Source: Mycolicibacterium sp. ND9-15
GTDB lineage: Bacteria > Actinomycetota > Actinomycetes > Mycobacteriales > Mycobacteriaceae
Assembly: GCF_035918395.1 (NCBI RefSeq)
Contig: NZ_CP142362.1
Location: forward strand, 37,501 to 101,500
Direction of reading: 5' to 3'
DNA: 64,000 nt
Shown here: positions 8,610 through 27,603 of the stretch, piece after piece
How positions within the stretch are numbered: position 1 is the stretch's first letter
Layout of the letters: each line of letters starts with the position of its first letter
The notes under the pieces: model-generated
Databases searched by the model: none
The model's input: only the letters and a program-made list of their open reading frames with translations
What the model was told of the DNA's origin: nothing
Position numbers and translations under genes: made by a program

Positions 8610-10367
8610 ATGGCGAACCTGATCAATGTCGAGCGCGCGACGATCGGCTCCGGCACCCGCACGCTCCTCGACGCGGTCAGTCTGGGCATCGAGGAGGGCG
8701 ATGCGATCGGCGTCGTGGGCCGCAACGGCGACGGAAAGACCACGCTGCTGGAGATCCTGACGCTCACCTGCGCGCCGGACTCGGGTCGGGTCACCCACAC
8801 GTCCGGGCTGTCGGTGGGATACCTGCGGCAAAGCGATGACTTCGCCGTCGACGAAACCGTGCGCGACGTGATCGTCGGCGGCCGAGCCGACCACGTCTGG
8901 GCGGCCGAACCCGAGACGCGCGACGTGGTCTCACACCTGTTGGCCGACGTCGCCCTCGACAGCGCGGTCGGCCGGCTGTCCGGCGGTGAGCGGCGCCGGG
9001 TGGCGCTGTCCGCGGTGTTGATCGCCGGCCATGACGTGCTTGTGCTCGATGAGCCGACCAACCACCTCGACGTCGAGGTCATCGGGTGGTTGGCCACCCA
9101 CCTGAATCGGCGCGGGGCCAAGGCGATCGTGGTGGTGAGCCACGATCGGTGGTTCCTCGACGCGGTGTGCACCAGGACGTGGGAGGTGCACGCCAGGACC
9201 GTCGACGGATACGAGGGCGGTTATGCGGCCTACGTCCTCGCACGGGCAGAGCGGATGCGGCTCGCGGCCGGTGCGGAGACGCGCAGGCAGAACCTGATGC
9301 GCAAGGAGTTGGCGTGGTTGCGGCGCGGTCCGCCGGCGCGGACGTCGAAACCGAAGTTCCGCATCCAGGCCGCCAACGAGCTGATCGCCAACGAACCGCC
9401 GCCGCGGAATTCACTCGTTCTGCAGCGGTTCGCCACCACCCGGCTCGGTAAGGATGTATTCGACCTGCACCGGGTCCGGCTCGAGGCGGGCGACACCGTC
9501 GTGCTGGACAAGGTCGACTGGTCGATCGGGCCCGGTGCGCGCATCGGGCTGGTCGGCGTCAACGGAACGGGAAAGACGACGGTGCTGCGACTGCTGGCCG
9601 GCGAACTCGCGCCGACGGCAGGCACGATCAAGCGGGGCGCCACGCTGAAGATCGGCTATCTGAGCCAGTCGCTGGCCGAACTCGACGGGGCCGACCGGGT
9701 GCTCGACGCCGTCGAGAACCGGCGGCGCATCACGGAACTGGCGGGCGGCGGCGAGATCAGTGCCGACACGCTGCTGCGCGATTTCGGGTTCAGCGGCGAC
9801 AAGCTCACCGCGCGGGTGGCCGACTTGTCCGGCGGGGAGCGGCGCAGGCTGCAGTTCCTGCGGCTGTTGCTCGACGAGCCGAACGTGCTGCTGCTCGACG
9901 AGCCGACCAACGACCTCGACATCGACACGCTGACCGTCATCGAGGACTACCTGGACGGCTGGCCCGGCACGCTGATCGTCGTGACCCATGACCGCTACTT
10001 CCTCGAACGGGTCTGCGACGTCACCTACGCGTTGACCGGCGGCGGCCGCTGCGAGCTGTTGCCCGGCGGGATCGAGCAGTATCTGGCGGGCCGCGCGGTC
10101 GCGGCTTCGCGGGCCGCCCCGGCATCGTCGGAATCGGCCCCACAGGTCGAGACCGCATCGGCGCGGGAGCGGCGCGCCGGCAAGGAGATGGCCCGCATCG
10201 AGGGACAGCTGGAAAAGCTCGAGGCGCGGATCGCCGAACTGCACGAGGCGATGGCCGAGGCCGCCGCGGACCATGTGCGGCTGGGCGAGTTAAATGTCGA
10301 GCTTCAGGAGTTGTTGGGCCGCAAGGAATCTCTCGAGGAAGCCTGGCTGGCCGCGGCCGAGGCCTGA
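8610..10367 (+). CDS. ABC-F family ATPase (Uup-like translation factor)
   Basis: Soluble protein of 585 residues with two ABC domains and no membrane segment, so a ribosome-associated ABC-F factor rather than a transporter. Walker A motifs are GRNGDGKT (37-44) and GVNGTGKT (about 316-323); each half has LSGGE and LLDEPTN blocks. The C-terminal 70 residues are a charged coiled coil (GKEMARIEGQLEKLEARIAE type) as in Uup. The start at 8610 is chosen because the ABC domain begins at once (MANLINVERA); upstream in-frame starts overlap the divergent gene. No Shine-Dalgarno is obvious. ABC-F members either resolve stalled ribosomes or protect from antibiotics; sequence alone does not decide which. 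Confidence 0.9.
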   Translation: MANLINVERATIGSGTRTLLDAVSLGIEEGDAIGVVGRNGDGKTTLLEILTLTCAPDSGRVTHTSGLSVGYLRQSDDFAVDETVRDVIVGGRADHVWAAEPETRDVVSHLLADVALDSAVGRLSGGERRRVALSAVLIAGHDVLVLDEPTNHLDVEVIGWLATHLNRRGAKAIVVVSHDRWFLDAVCTRTWEVHARTVDGYEGGYAAYVLARAERMRLAAGAETRRQNLMRKELAWLRRGPPARTSKPKFRIQAANELIANEPPPRNSLVLQRFATTRLGKDVFDLHRVRLEAGDTVVLDKVDWSIGPGARIGLVGVNGTGKTTVLRLLAGELAPTAGTIKRGATLKIGYLSQSLAELDGADRVLDAVENRRRITELAGGGEISADTLLRDFGFSGDKLTARVADLSGGERRRLQFLRLLLDEPNVLLLDEPTNDLDIDTLTVIEDYLDGWPGTLIVVTHDRYFLERVCDVTYALTGGGRCELLPGGIEQYLAGRAVAASRAAPASSESAPQVETASARERRAGKEMARIEGQLEKLEARIAELHEAMAEAAADHVRLGELNVELQELLGRKESLEEAWLAAAEA

Positions 10368-10376
10368 CATAGTCCG

Positions 10377-10382
10377 TACGGT
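10377..10382 (+). promoter_or_regulatory. -10 element (TACGGT) for a leaderless lipoprotein mRNA
   Basis: TACGGT matches the mycobacterial TANNNT -10 and lies six bases before the ATG at 10389, so transcription should start at the A of the start codon. The gene has no convincing Shine-Dalgarno sequence. Confidence 0.5.
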
Positions 10383-10388
10383 GAAAGC

Positions 10389-10862
10389 ATGACGAATTTA
10401 TTGACGGGCGCAGCCATCGCAGCCGGCGCTCTTGTCCTGTCCGCATGTGGGTCGGGCGACGAAACTCAGTCCACGGTGACCGTCACGGAGCCGGCCGCGA
10501 CCACGGCCAGCCTCGCGCCCGCGACACCACCACCCGCCGGACAAACCGCGCCGACGGTCACCGCTCCGCAGACCGGGACGGCGGTGCCGGCCAGACCCGA
10601 ACGCCACCAGTGCGTCCGCCTGGAGCCCGTTCCGGACGGGCGCTACCAGGTGTTCGACGCGGGTTCGGCGGTGGTCACCTTCGCCGATGGCCGCCTCACC
10701 CTGGAGTCGGTCACCCCGGCCGAGGGCTGGACGCATCAGGTCGACGATGAGGAGGCCGACGAGGTGGAGATCGAGTTCCGCCGAGGTGCCGACGAACTCG
10801 ATCTCGAACTCGAGATCGACAACGGCCGCCTCGAAGTGAAGATCTGCAACGACGACGACTGA
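10389..10862 (+). CDS. Putative lipoprotein
   Basis: A 157-residue protein with a short signal peptide and lipobox LSAC whose Cys20 should be lipidated. It is followed by a Thr/Pro/Ala-rich linker (about 25-70) typical of cell-wall anchored mycobacterial lipoproteins. The C-terminal part contains HQCVRLEPVPDGRYQVF and a strongly acidic region (DDEEADEVEIEF) ending in KICNDDD, with two cysteines that could pair. I do not recognise the domain. It is convergent with argH, 18 bases away, and has its own leaderless-type promoter, so it is not part of either neighbouring operon. Confidence 0.75.
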   Translation: MTNLLTGAAIAAGALVLSACGSGDETQSTVTVTEPAATTASLAPATPPPAGQTAPTVTAPQTGTAVPARPERHQCVRLEPVPDGRYQVFDAGSAVVTFADGRLTLESVTPAEGWTHQVDDEEADEVEIEFRRGADELDLELEIDNGRLEVKICNDDD

Positions 10863-10880
10863 CAGGCACCTAAGCTTCGG

Positions 10881-16172
<5,292 letters not shown>

Positions 16173-16176
<4 letters not shown>

Positions 16177-17041
16177 TCGCTCACCACCTTCGTGCCCGTG
16201 CCCTCGTCGGTGAGCAGTTCGACCAGCACGCAGTGTTCGACCCGGCCGTCGATGACATGTGCGCTCGGCACGCCGCCCGCGACCGCACGCAAGCATGCCT
16301 CGATCTTCGGCACCATCCCGGCCTCCAGTGTCGGCAGCAGCTGAGTCAGTGCGCCGGAATCGATTTCGCTGACCAGTGAGCCGCGGTCCGGCCAGTTCGT
16401 GTACAGGCCCTCGACGTCGGTCAGTATCAGCAGCTTCTCGGCGCCCAGCGCCTCCGCCAGCGCGGCCGCAGCGGTGTCGGCGTTGATGTTGTGCACCACC
16501 CCCTCGGTGTCGGGAGCGATGGTGGACACCACCGGGATCCGGCCGGCGGCAATCAGGTCCAGCAGTGACCCGGCGTTGACCTGCTCGACGTCGCCGACCA
16601 GGCCGATGTCGGTGGCCACCCCGTCGACCGTGACACTGCGCCGCACCGCGGTGAACAACTGGGCGTCCTCGCCGGTGACCCCGACCGCGTACGGGCCGTG
16701 GGCGTTGATCAACCCGACCAGTTCCCGGCCGACCTGACCGAACAGCACCATCCGTGCGACGTCCAGCACCTCCGGCGTGGTGACCCGGAACCCGCCCTTG
16801 AAATCGCCCTGGATGCCCAGGCGTTTGAGCATCGCGCTGATCTGCGGACCCCCACCGTGTACGACGACCGGATGCACTCCGCAGTTGCGCAGAAAGACCA
16901 TGTCGGCGGCGAAGGCTTCCTTGAGCACGTCGTCGGTCATCGCGTTGCCGCCGTACTTGATCACCACGATCTTGCCGTGCAGCTGTTTGAGCCACGGCAG
17001 CGCAGCGGCCAGAACCTTTGCCTTGACCGGGGTTTCGACGC

Positions 17042-17045
<4 letters not shown>
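16173..17045 (-). CDS. argB: Acetylglutamate kinase
   Basis: Second step of arginine synthesis, phosphorylating N-acetylglutamate; usually the arginine feedback-inhibited enzyme. The 290-residue amino-acid-kinase fold starts with the phosphate-binding lysine and glycines in KYGGNAM (30-36), has VVHGGGPQI for the substrate loop and [10 protein letters not shown] near the nucleotide site. The ATG at 17045 overlaps the argJ stop by four bases. Confidence 0.97.
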
Positions 17046-19306
<2,261 letters not shown>

Positions 19307-19383
19307 AGCAGTTGCAAATCCATTACCGGTGACTTCGGTGCGCAACCAGTCGCCCAGCGACCGTTACCGCGCCGAACTCACGT

Positions 19384-21881
19384 CTAGCGGCGCTGTTCGG
19401 CGCCGACGCGGGCGCCCGCGAGGGTGACCGCCGCCTCGCGCGCGGCGCTGGCCTCGTCCTCGGTCAGTGTGCGATCGGCGGCGCGGAAGCGCAGCGAGAA
19501 AGCCAACGACTTGCGGCCCGCGCCGATCTGCGGGCCGGTATAGACATCGAACAACCGGACATCCTCGAGTAGCGGCCCGGCGCCGGCCCGAACGGCGTCG
19601 ACCACGTCGGCCGCGGCGACGTTCTCATCGACGACGAGGCTGATGTCCTGGAACACCGCGGGGAACGGCGACACCAACGGTGCCGGGAGCCTCTCGACGA
19701 TGGGCACGGCGTCCAGATCCAGTTCGAGCGCGCAAGTCCGGTTGGGCAGACCCGACCTCTCGACGACCGCGGGGTGCAGTTCCCCGGCATGCCCGACGAC
19801 GATGCCGCTCTCCCGGTCACCCAGGACCACCTCGGCGCAGCGGCCCGGATGCCACGGTAGGTACTGCGCGGGTCGCAAGTTCAACTCGACACCGGCCGCG
19901 CGTGCGATCACCCGTACCGCCTCGAACGCGTCGGCGGCTTGCGCCTGGCGGCCAGGACCCCACGGGCCCGTCGGCTCGCGCAGGCCCGCCAGTACGACGC
20001 CGACGTGCTGCGGCTGCCTGGGTAGCGATGCGTCCAGCGCCGCGATCTCGTCGCGGGTGGGCGGTCGGTCGGTCGGGATCCGCTCGGGGACGCCGATCTC
20101 CGACGCCGGCTCGACAACCTGTTGGATCGCGAACAGGGCGACATCGACGGTGCCGCGGGACACGTTGCGGCTCAATGCCTCCAGCAGACCCGGCAGTAGT
20201 GTGGTGGCCAGCTGCGGGCGATCGGACTCCAACGGGTTGAGCACGTTGGTCGTCGTCCGCCGGATGTCGTCCGCCGGCAGACCCCACTGGTCGAATACGC
20301 CCGCGGGCAGGAACGGGGTGGGCAGGACCTCCACGTAACCGTTGAGCCCCAACGACTTCCCGATTGCGCGGCGGCGCTTCTGCACCGGGCTCAGGCCGCG
20401 GCCGGCCGGAGCCAGCGGCAACACCGACGGGATCCTTTCCAGGTCCTCCAGGCGCAGCACCTCTTCGACGAGGTCGGCGGGCTGGCCCAGGTCGGGCCGC
20501 CAACTCGGCGGGGTGGCGGTCAGGTGCCCGTCGGCGACGACGACGTGCGCACCGATCTGGGTGAGCCGCCGCTCGGCGGTGCCCGCGGCGTACTCGACGC
20601 CGGCGGTGCGGCCAGGCAGGTCGATCGCCATCGTGACCGGGGGCAACGACCAGTCGTCCCGGGGTGGCTCACCGCGCCAGTCGGTCAGCGTGGGCTCGGC
20701 TGTGCCGTTGGCGATTTCGGCCAGCAGCGTGGCGCATCGGTCCAACGCGGCGACCGATATCGCGGGGTCGACGCTGCGCTCGTATCGCCGGCCGGCCTCG
20801 CTGTAGAGGCGAAGCCGACGCTGTGTACGCGATACGGCGGCCGGATCCCACACCGCGGCTTCGAGCAGCACGTCGGTGGTGCTCTCGCGTACTTCGGTGG
20901 TGCCCGCACCCATCACGCCGCCGATCGCGGCGGTCGCGGCGTCGTCGACGATCAGCACGTCGGTCGGGTCGAGGCGGCGCTCGACGTCGTCGAGGGTGAC
21001 GACGGTCTCCCCCGGTCCGGCGAACCGCACGCGGAATCCGCCCTTGATCAGCGACCGGTCGTGGGCGTGCATCGGGTGGCCGAGTTCGAGCATCACGTAG
21101 TTGGTGACGTCCACCGCGGGCGAGATCGCCCGAATGCCGGACAGCAACAGTCGTCGCTGTAACCACCACGGCGACACCGCGGCCGGGTCGATGCCGCTCA
21201 CCGGTCGCAACCCGAAGCGCAGCACGCCGGTGCCCCCGTCGATGGTCACCGGCAGCGCCTCACCCTGTGCGGGCAGGGGCGTGACGGCGGCGGGGTCGAC
21301 GTAGTCGAGGTCGTAGGCGATCGCGATCTCGCGGGCCATGCCGCGCACCGACAGGCAGTAGCCGCGGTCGGGTGTGATCGCCAAGTGAAAGACGACGTCG
21401 TCGAGACCGAGCACCTCGGCTGCCGGTGTGCCCGGTTCGGCGGTGCCTGGCGGGAGCACCAGGATGCCGGAATGGTCGGTGCCGAGGTTGAGTTCGGCCG
21501 TCGAGCAGATCATCCCGTCGGAGATGCGGCCATAGGTCTTGCGGCTGGCGATTGTGAAGTCACCCGGCAGCACGGTACCGGGCAGCGCCGCCACGACCAG
21601 ATCGCCGACAACGAAATTGGTTGCTCCGCAGACGATGTCACGCAACTCGGGCTCACCCACATCCACCTTGACGGCGCGGATCGGCTTCTTGAACTCGGTG
21701 AGCTCCTCGATCTCGGCCACCCGCCCGACGGTCAGCGGGCCCGTGACCGGTCCGACCGGGATGACCTCCTCGACCTCGTGACCGATGCGGATCAGCGTCT
21801 GCTCGAGTTCGTAGGGATCCACGTCCCAGCCCGGAGCGCCCGCCTGCACGACGTCGCGCAGCCAGCTGTACGGCAGCCGCA

Positions 21882-21882
<1 letters not shown>
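19384..21882 (-). CDS. pheT: Phenylalanyl-tRNA synthetase beta subunit
   Basis: Beta subunit of the class II alpha2-beta2 enzyme; carries tRNA-binding and editing domains. The 832-residue protein begins [12 protein letters not shown] and contains an EMAP-type tRNA-binding domain (about 45-155), B3/B4 editing region, B5 domain and the C-terminal FDX-ACB anticodon-binding fold ([18 protein letters not shown] to the end). Length matches M. tuberculosis PheT (831). The start shares one base with the pheS stop (TGATG), giving coupled expression of the two subunits. An upstream open extension was not used. Confidence 0.97.
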
Positions 21883-23883
<2,001 letters not shown>

Positions 23884-24043
23884 TCCTCAACCCTAGGCGG
23901 GCCGCGTGACACCGAGCAATCTCACGGTACGAAGTCGTCGTCCGAATGACGAAAGGGTGGGTGGCGAACCGGCTGGTCACAACGGTGTGGCGGCCGGATA
24001 GCCGCCGGATAACGTTGACCCGCGACGCGCCCGGCAAATCGTA

Positions 24044-24059
24044 GACAACGCCCGTTGTC
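24044..24059. promoter_or_regulatory. Perfect palindrome, candidate operator of the DUF2236-acyl-CoA dehydrogenase pair
   Basis: GACAACGCCCGTTGTC is a perfect 6+6 inverted repeat with a 4-base spacer, 43 bases before the ATG at 24102 and inside the 218-base divergent gap. TTGACC at 24015-24020 could be a -35 element nearby. TetR-type repressors often use such sites; the regulator is not identified. Confidence 0.45.
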
Positions 24060-24101
24060 AACATTATCGTGGGCCTTGACGCCGATTCAGCGAGGAATCA
24101 G

Positions 24102-25151
24102 ATGACCGTGAGAACGACGAAGCTGCGACCGCAGGCCGACGCCGCGGGCACGACGGCGCATCCCCTGGGGCCCGACTCGCTGACATGGAAGTACTTCGGC
24201 GACCTGCGCACCGGCCTGCTGGGCGTGTGGATCGGCGCGATCCAGAACATGTATCCGGAATTGGGCGCAGGCGTCGAGGACCATTCGATCCTGCTGCGCG
24301 AGCCGTTGCAGCGCGTCGCCCGCTCGGTGTACCCGATCATGGGCGTGGTCTACGACGGCGAGCGCGCCGCGCAGACCGGCGAGCAGATCAAGAGCTACCA
24401 CACCACGATCAAGGGTGTCGACGCCGCCGGCCGTCGCTACCACGCGCTCAACCCGGAGACGTTCTACTGGGCGCACGCCACCTTCTTCATGCTGATCATC
24501 AAGACCGCCGAGTACTTCTGCGGTGGGCTGACCGAAGCCGAGAAGCGCCAGTTGTTCGACGAGCACGTGCAGTGGTATCGGATGTACGGCATGAGCATGC
24601 GCCCGGTGCCGGAGAGCTGGGAGGCGTTCTGCGAGTACTGGGACCGCAAGTGCCGCGAGGAGTTGGAGATCAACCGCGCCACGCTGGACATCTTCTCGAT
24701 CCGTATCCCCAAGCCGTGGTTCGTGTTGATGCCCACCGGTATCTGGGATCAGATCTTCAAGCCGATGGTCGGCGCTCAGCGCTGGATCGCGGCCGGCTTG
24801 TTCGACGAGGCGCTGCGCGAGAAGGCCAACATGCGGTGGACGCCCGGCGACGAGGTTCTTCTGCGCCTGTTCGGGAAGCTGGTCGAGTTGTCGTTCGTTG
24901 CGGTGCCCGACGAAATCCGCTTACATCCAAGGGCTTTGACCGCGTATCGACGTGCCCAGGGCAGACTTCCCGCGGACGCCCCGTTGGCCGAGGCGCCGGG
25001 GTTCATGGCACCGCCGAGCGACCGGCGCGGCCTGCCGATGCACTACGTGCCGCCCCGCAGGTCGCTGCTCGACCGGGCGGGCTCGCTGGTGCACACCACG
25101 TTCTCTTTGGCGGGGCTGCGTCCGGCCCGCGGCCGCCATAAGGCAGCCTGA
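24102..25151 (+). CDS. MpaB/DUF2236-family putative oxygenase
   Basis: A 349-residue member of the oxygenase MpaB family (DUF2236, latex-clearing-protein related), syntenic with Rv1645c. The conserved core has the basic/aromatic LTWKYFGDLRTGL start and the ALNPETFYWAHATFFMLI helix whose His is a likely haem ligand, and ends in a Pro/Arg-rich tail. The ATG at 24102 is selected because GAGGA sits five bases before it; the GTG at 24069 has nothing comparable. It is followed after four bases by an acyl-CoA dehydrogenase gene, so the two probably act together on an unknown lipid-like substrate. The haem assignment is inference. Confidence 0.82.
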   Translation: MTVRTTKLRPQADAAGTTAHPLGPDSLTWKYFGDLRTGLLGVWIGAIQNMYPELGAGVEDHSILLREPLQRVARSVYPIMGVVYDGERAAQTGEQIKSYHTTIKGVDAAGRRYHALNPETFYWAHATFFMLIIKTAEYFCGGLTEAEKRQLFDEHVQWYRMYGMSMRPVPESWEAFCEYWDRKCREELEINRATLDIFSIRIPKPWFVLMPTGIWDQIFKPMVGAQRWIAAGLFDEALREKANMRWTPGDEVLLRLFGKLVELSFVAVPDEIRLHPRALTAYRRAQGRLPADAPLAEAPGFMAPPSDRRGLPMHYVPPRRSLLDRAGSLVHTTFSLAGLRPARGRHKAA

Positions 25152-25155
25152 GTGC

Positions 25156-26400
25156 ATGATCGAATGGTCTGATGTCGATCTCGCCGTGCGCGATGCAGTG
25201 CGCGAGTTCGTCGATAAGGAAATCCGCCCGCACGTCGACGCGCTGGAAAGCGGCGAGATGGAGCCCTACCCCATCATCCGCAAACTGTTCGCGACGTTCG
25301 GAATCACCGACATGGCCCGGGAGTCGCTGAACAAGCGGCTCGCGCGGCTGCGTGACGGCGGCGGCTCGCCGGAGAAATCCTCGGGTGGTGGCGGCATGTT
25401 CGGTGAGGGCTCCGGCGGCATGGGCTTCGTCGTCGTCAGCGAGCTGTGCCGGGTGTCGATGGGTATCGTCACCGGGATGGGGGTCAGCCTCGGCCTGACG
25501 GTCCCGACGATCATGAGCCGCGGCACGCTGGCCCAGCAGGAACGCTGGCTGCCGGACCTGGTGACCTACGACAAGGTGGGCGCGTGGGCGATCACCGAGC
25601 CCGATTCGGGTTCCGACGCGTTCGGCGGCATGAAGTCCTACGTCGTGCGCGATGGTGACGACTACACCCTCAGCGGCCAGAAGACGTTCATCACCAACGG
25701 ACCCGACGCCGACGTGGTGGTGGTGTACGCGAAGCTGGACGAAGGCGACCCCAGCGTCGACAAGCGCGACCGCAAGGTGCTGACCTTCGTGCTCGACCGC
25801 GGGATGGAGGGCTTCGTGCAGTCGAAGCCGTTCCGCAAGATGGGGATTCACAGTTCGCGCACCGGCGAGTTGTTCTTCAACAACGTCCGGCTGGGCCGCG
25901 ACCGACTACTGGGCGAAACCGAGGACAGCGCCGGCGGTGATGGCCGTGCCAGCGCGCGGTCCAGCTTCTCCACCGAACGCATCGGCGTCGCCGCGATGGC
26001 GCTGGGCGTGATCGAGGAGTGCCTGCGACTCAGCGTCGACTACGCCAAGAACCGCAGGCTGTGGGGGCAGGAGATCGGGCAGTTCCAGCTCATTCAGCTC
26101 AAGTTGGCGAACATGGAAGTCGCGCGGATGAATGTGCGCAACATTTTGTTTCGGGTGATCGAGGCGGCGCAGACCGGAACGCCGATCTCGCTACCCGAGG
26201 CGTCGGCGATCAAGTGGTACTGCTCGCAGGCCGCGACCGACGTCGCGATGGACGCGGTGCAGTTGTTCGGCGGCAACGGCTACATGACCGAGTACCGCGT
26301 CGAACAGTTGGCGCGCGATGCCAAGTCACTGATGATCTACGCCGGCAGCAACGAGGTGCAGATCACCCACGTCGCACGGGGCCTGCTCAACGGCAGTTGA
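25156..26400 (+). CDS. Acyl-CoA dehydrogenase (FadE-type)
   Basis: FAD enzyme of 414 residues that should introduce a 2,3-double bond into an acyl-CoA. The flavin/substrate block AWAITEPDSGSDAFG is at 143-157 and the C-terminal helical domain ends GGNGYMTEYRVEQLARDAKS. At the usual catalytic base position, where short- and medium-chain enzymes have Glu (IYEGT), it has Ala396 (IYAGS). Glu274 in FSTERIG sits where isovaleryl- and long-chain-type enzymes place the base, so activity is still expected. A Gly/Ser-rich insert at about 67-90 (GGGSPEKSSGGGG type) is unusual. It is co-transcribed with the MpaB-family gene. Confidence 0.92.
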   Translation: MIEWSDVDLAVRDAVREFVDKEIRPHVDALESGEMEPYPIIRKLFATFGITDMARESLNKRLARLRDGGGSPEKSSGGGGMFGEGSGGMGFVVVSELCRVSMGIVTGMGVSLGLTVPTIMSRGTLAQQERWLPDLVTYDKVGAWAITEPDSGSDAFGGMKSYVVRDGDDYTLSGQKTFITNGPDADVVVVYAKLDEGDPSVDKRDRKVLTFVLDRGMEGFVQSKPFRKMGIHSSRTGELFFNNVRLGRDRLLGETEDSAGGDGRASARSSFSTERIGVAAMALGVIEECLRLSVDYAKNRRLWGQEIGQFQLIQLKLANMEVARMNVRNILFRVIEAAQTGTPISLPEASAIKWYCSQAATDVAMDAVQLFGGNGYMTEYRVEQLARDAKSLMIYAGSNEVQITHVARGLLNGS

Positions 26401-26407
26401 GCCACAG

Positions 26408-26751
26408 TTAGGCCGCCGGGAAATCCGGGTGGGTGCTGGCATGCCCACCTCTGCGCGACAATTCAGCGACTTCGTCGTGCAATGCGCGGACCCGCTTGAA
26501 GATCCGGTACTCGGTGGCTCTGGGCATGCTCCCGGGCGGTACCTACCGCGCCGGAACCGGATGACGCGTCCGCGCGCCCGTTCCCACCGCAGAGCGTCCG
26601 ACACGCGTTTCGACGCGCGTCCGACGGTGCGGAAGCCGTGGTAGGCCAGCGCATCGACCAGTTCGTCGACAGTGGCCGGACCGTACTCGAGCAGGTAGGC
26701 GGTGAGCAGGTACCGCAACTCGGTTCCGCTCACCTCCAGCGATGGGTTCAT
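26408..26751 (-). pseudogene. Small winged-helix-like mycobacterial protein, apparently split by a frameshift
   Basis: From the ATG at 26751 the frame reads a compact basic domain (TELRYLLTAYLLEYGP, then VSDALRWERARGRVIRFRRGRYRPG) that resembles a winged helix. After the RYRPG codons, near 26527-26535, the sensible sequence continues in another frame as MPRATEYRIFKRVRALHDEV and stops at 26408; staying in the first frame gives a Ser/Cys-rich run that overlaps the acyl-CoA dehydrogenase gene. A single missing base in CCGGGAGCATG would explain this. The alternatives are a separate 39-residue gene starting at that ATG, or a sequencing error. I recall continuous mycobacterial homologues, but cannot check. 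Confidence 0.5.
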
Positions 26752-26833
26752 GCCCGAACGATGGCATGCCGGTACGACACCGCCGCGCCTGTCGCTGGAT
26801 TGTCGCTCAGAGGCGGGCGGCTGCTCTACGCGG

Positions 26834-27580
26834 TCAAGCCCGGCGGTGCGCCCGCGCGCTCTGGTACAGACAGATCGCCGCGGCCGATGCCACATTGAGG
26901 CTTTCCGCGCGGCCAGGCATCGGGATGTGCACCCGGTGACCGGCGCGGCCCGCCAGATCCGCGGGCAGACCGTGCGCTTCGGGCCCGAACAGCCACGCCG
27001 TGGGTGCGGCCAGGCCGGCCTCATCCAGCGACAACTCACCATCGACCGTGGCGGCGAGCACTTGCAGGCCGACCGCGCGCAACGCGTCGATCACGGCTAC
27101 GGCGTCGGGTTCGACCAGCACCGGGAGGGAGAAGATGCTCCCCGCCGACGCCCTCAGACATTTCCCGTTGTAGGGATCGACGCTGTGCCCGGCCAACACC
27201 ACCGCGTCAGCGCCCATCGCGTCGGCGACGCGGATCAACGTTCCAGCGTTCCCCGGTTCGGAGATCTCGACCGCGACCGCCACCAACCGCGGGGAGGCGG
27301 CCAGCACGTCGCGCAGCGTGGTCTGCGGAGCCGAGCAGACCGCGACCAACCCGACCGGAGTGACCGTCTCCGACAGCGCTTTAGCGGCACGCTCGGTTAC
27401 CAGATGCACCGGCGCGTCGCCCAGCATCGAGCCGAATCGGTCCAGTGCGGCTTCGGTGACGAACACTTCGGATACGAGTCCGCGCCGCAAGGCTGCCTCG
27501 ACGAGGTTGGGCCCCTCGGCAAGGAAGCGCGCGGCGCGGCGTCGTCCAACGTGACGGTGCAGCTTGACCGCTGCAGCCAC
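26834..27580 (-). CDS. tsnR: SpoU-family RNA 2'-O-methyltransferase
   Basis: SPOUT-class enzyme that methylates ribose 2'-OH in rRNA or tRNA; the M. tuberculosis ortholog Rv1644 is annotated TsnR. It has an N-terminal L30e-like substrate-binding domain (FLAEGPNLVEAAL) and the three SpoU knot motifs: EPGNAGTLIRVADAMGAD, FGPEAHGLP and IPMPGRAESLNVASAAAI. The GTG at 27580 is the first standard start (248 residues). Codons just upstream (LTERSARV) resemble the N-terminus of relatives, so a CTG at 27604-27606, overlapping the rplT stop, is a possible true start. It follows rplT closely and is probably in the infC operon transcript. The exact target nucleotide is unknown. Confidence 0.87.
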   Translation of the reverse strand: MAAAVKLHRHVGRRRAARFLAEGPNLVEAALRRGLVSEVFVTEAALDRFGSMLGDAPVHLVTERAAKALSETVTPVGLVAVCSAPQTTLRDVLAASPRLVAVAVEISEPGNAGTLIRVADAMGADAVVLAGHSVDPYNGKCLRASAGSIFSLPVLVEPDAVAVIDALRAVGLQVLAATVDGELSLDEAGLAAPTAWLFGPEAHGLPADLAGRAGHRVHIPMPGRAESLNVASAAAICLYQSARAHRRA

Positions 27581-27603
27581 CCGGGCGGAGCGTTCGGTGA
27601 GCG

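Noticed and set aside
26326..26527. C-terminal extension of the small winged-helix-like gene in its first frame
   Set aside because: Sequence is Ser/Cys/Pro-rich and overlaps the acyl-CoA dehydrogenase end; the sensible continuation is in another frame.
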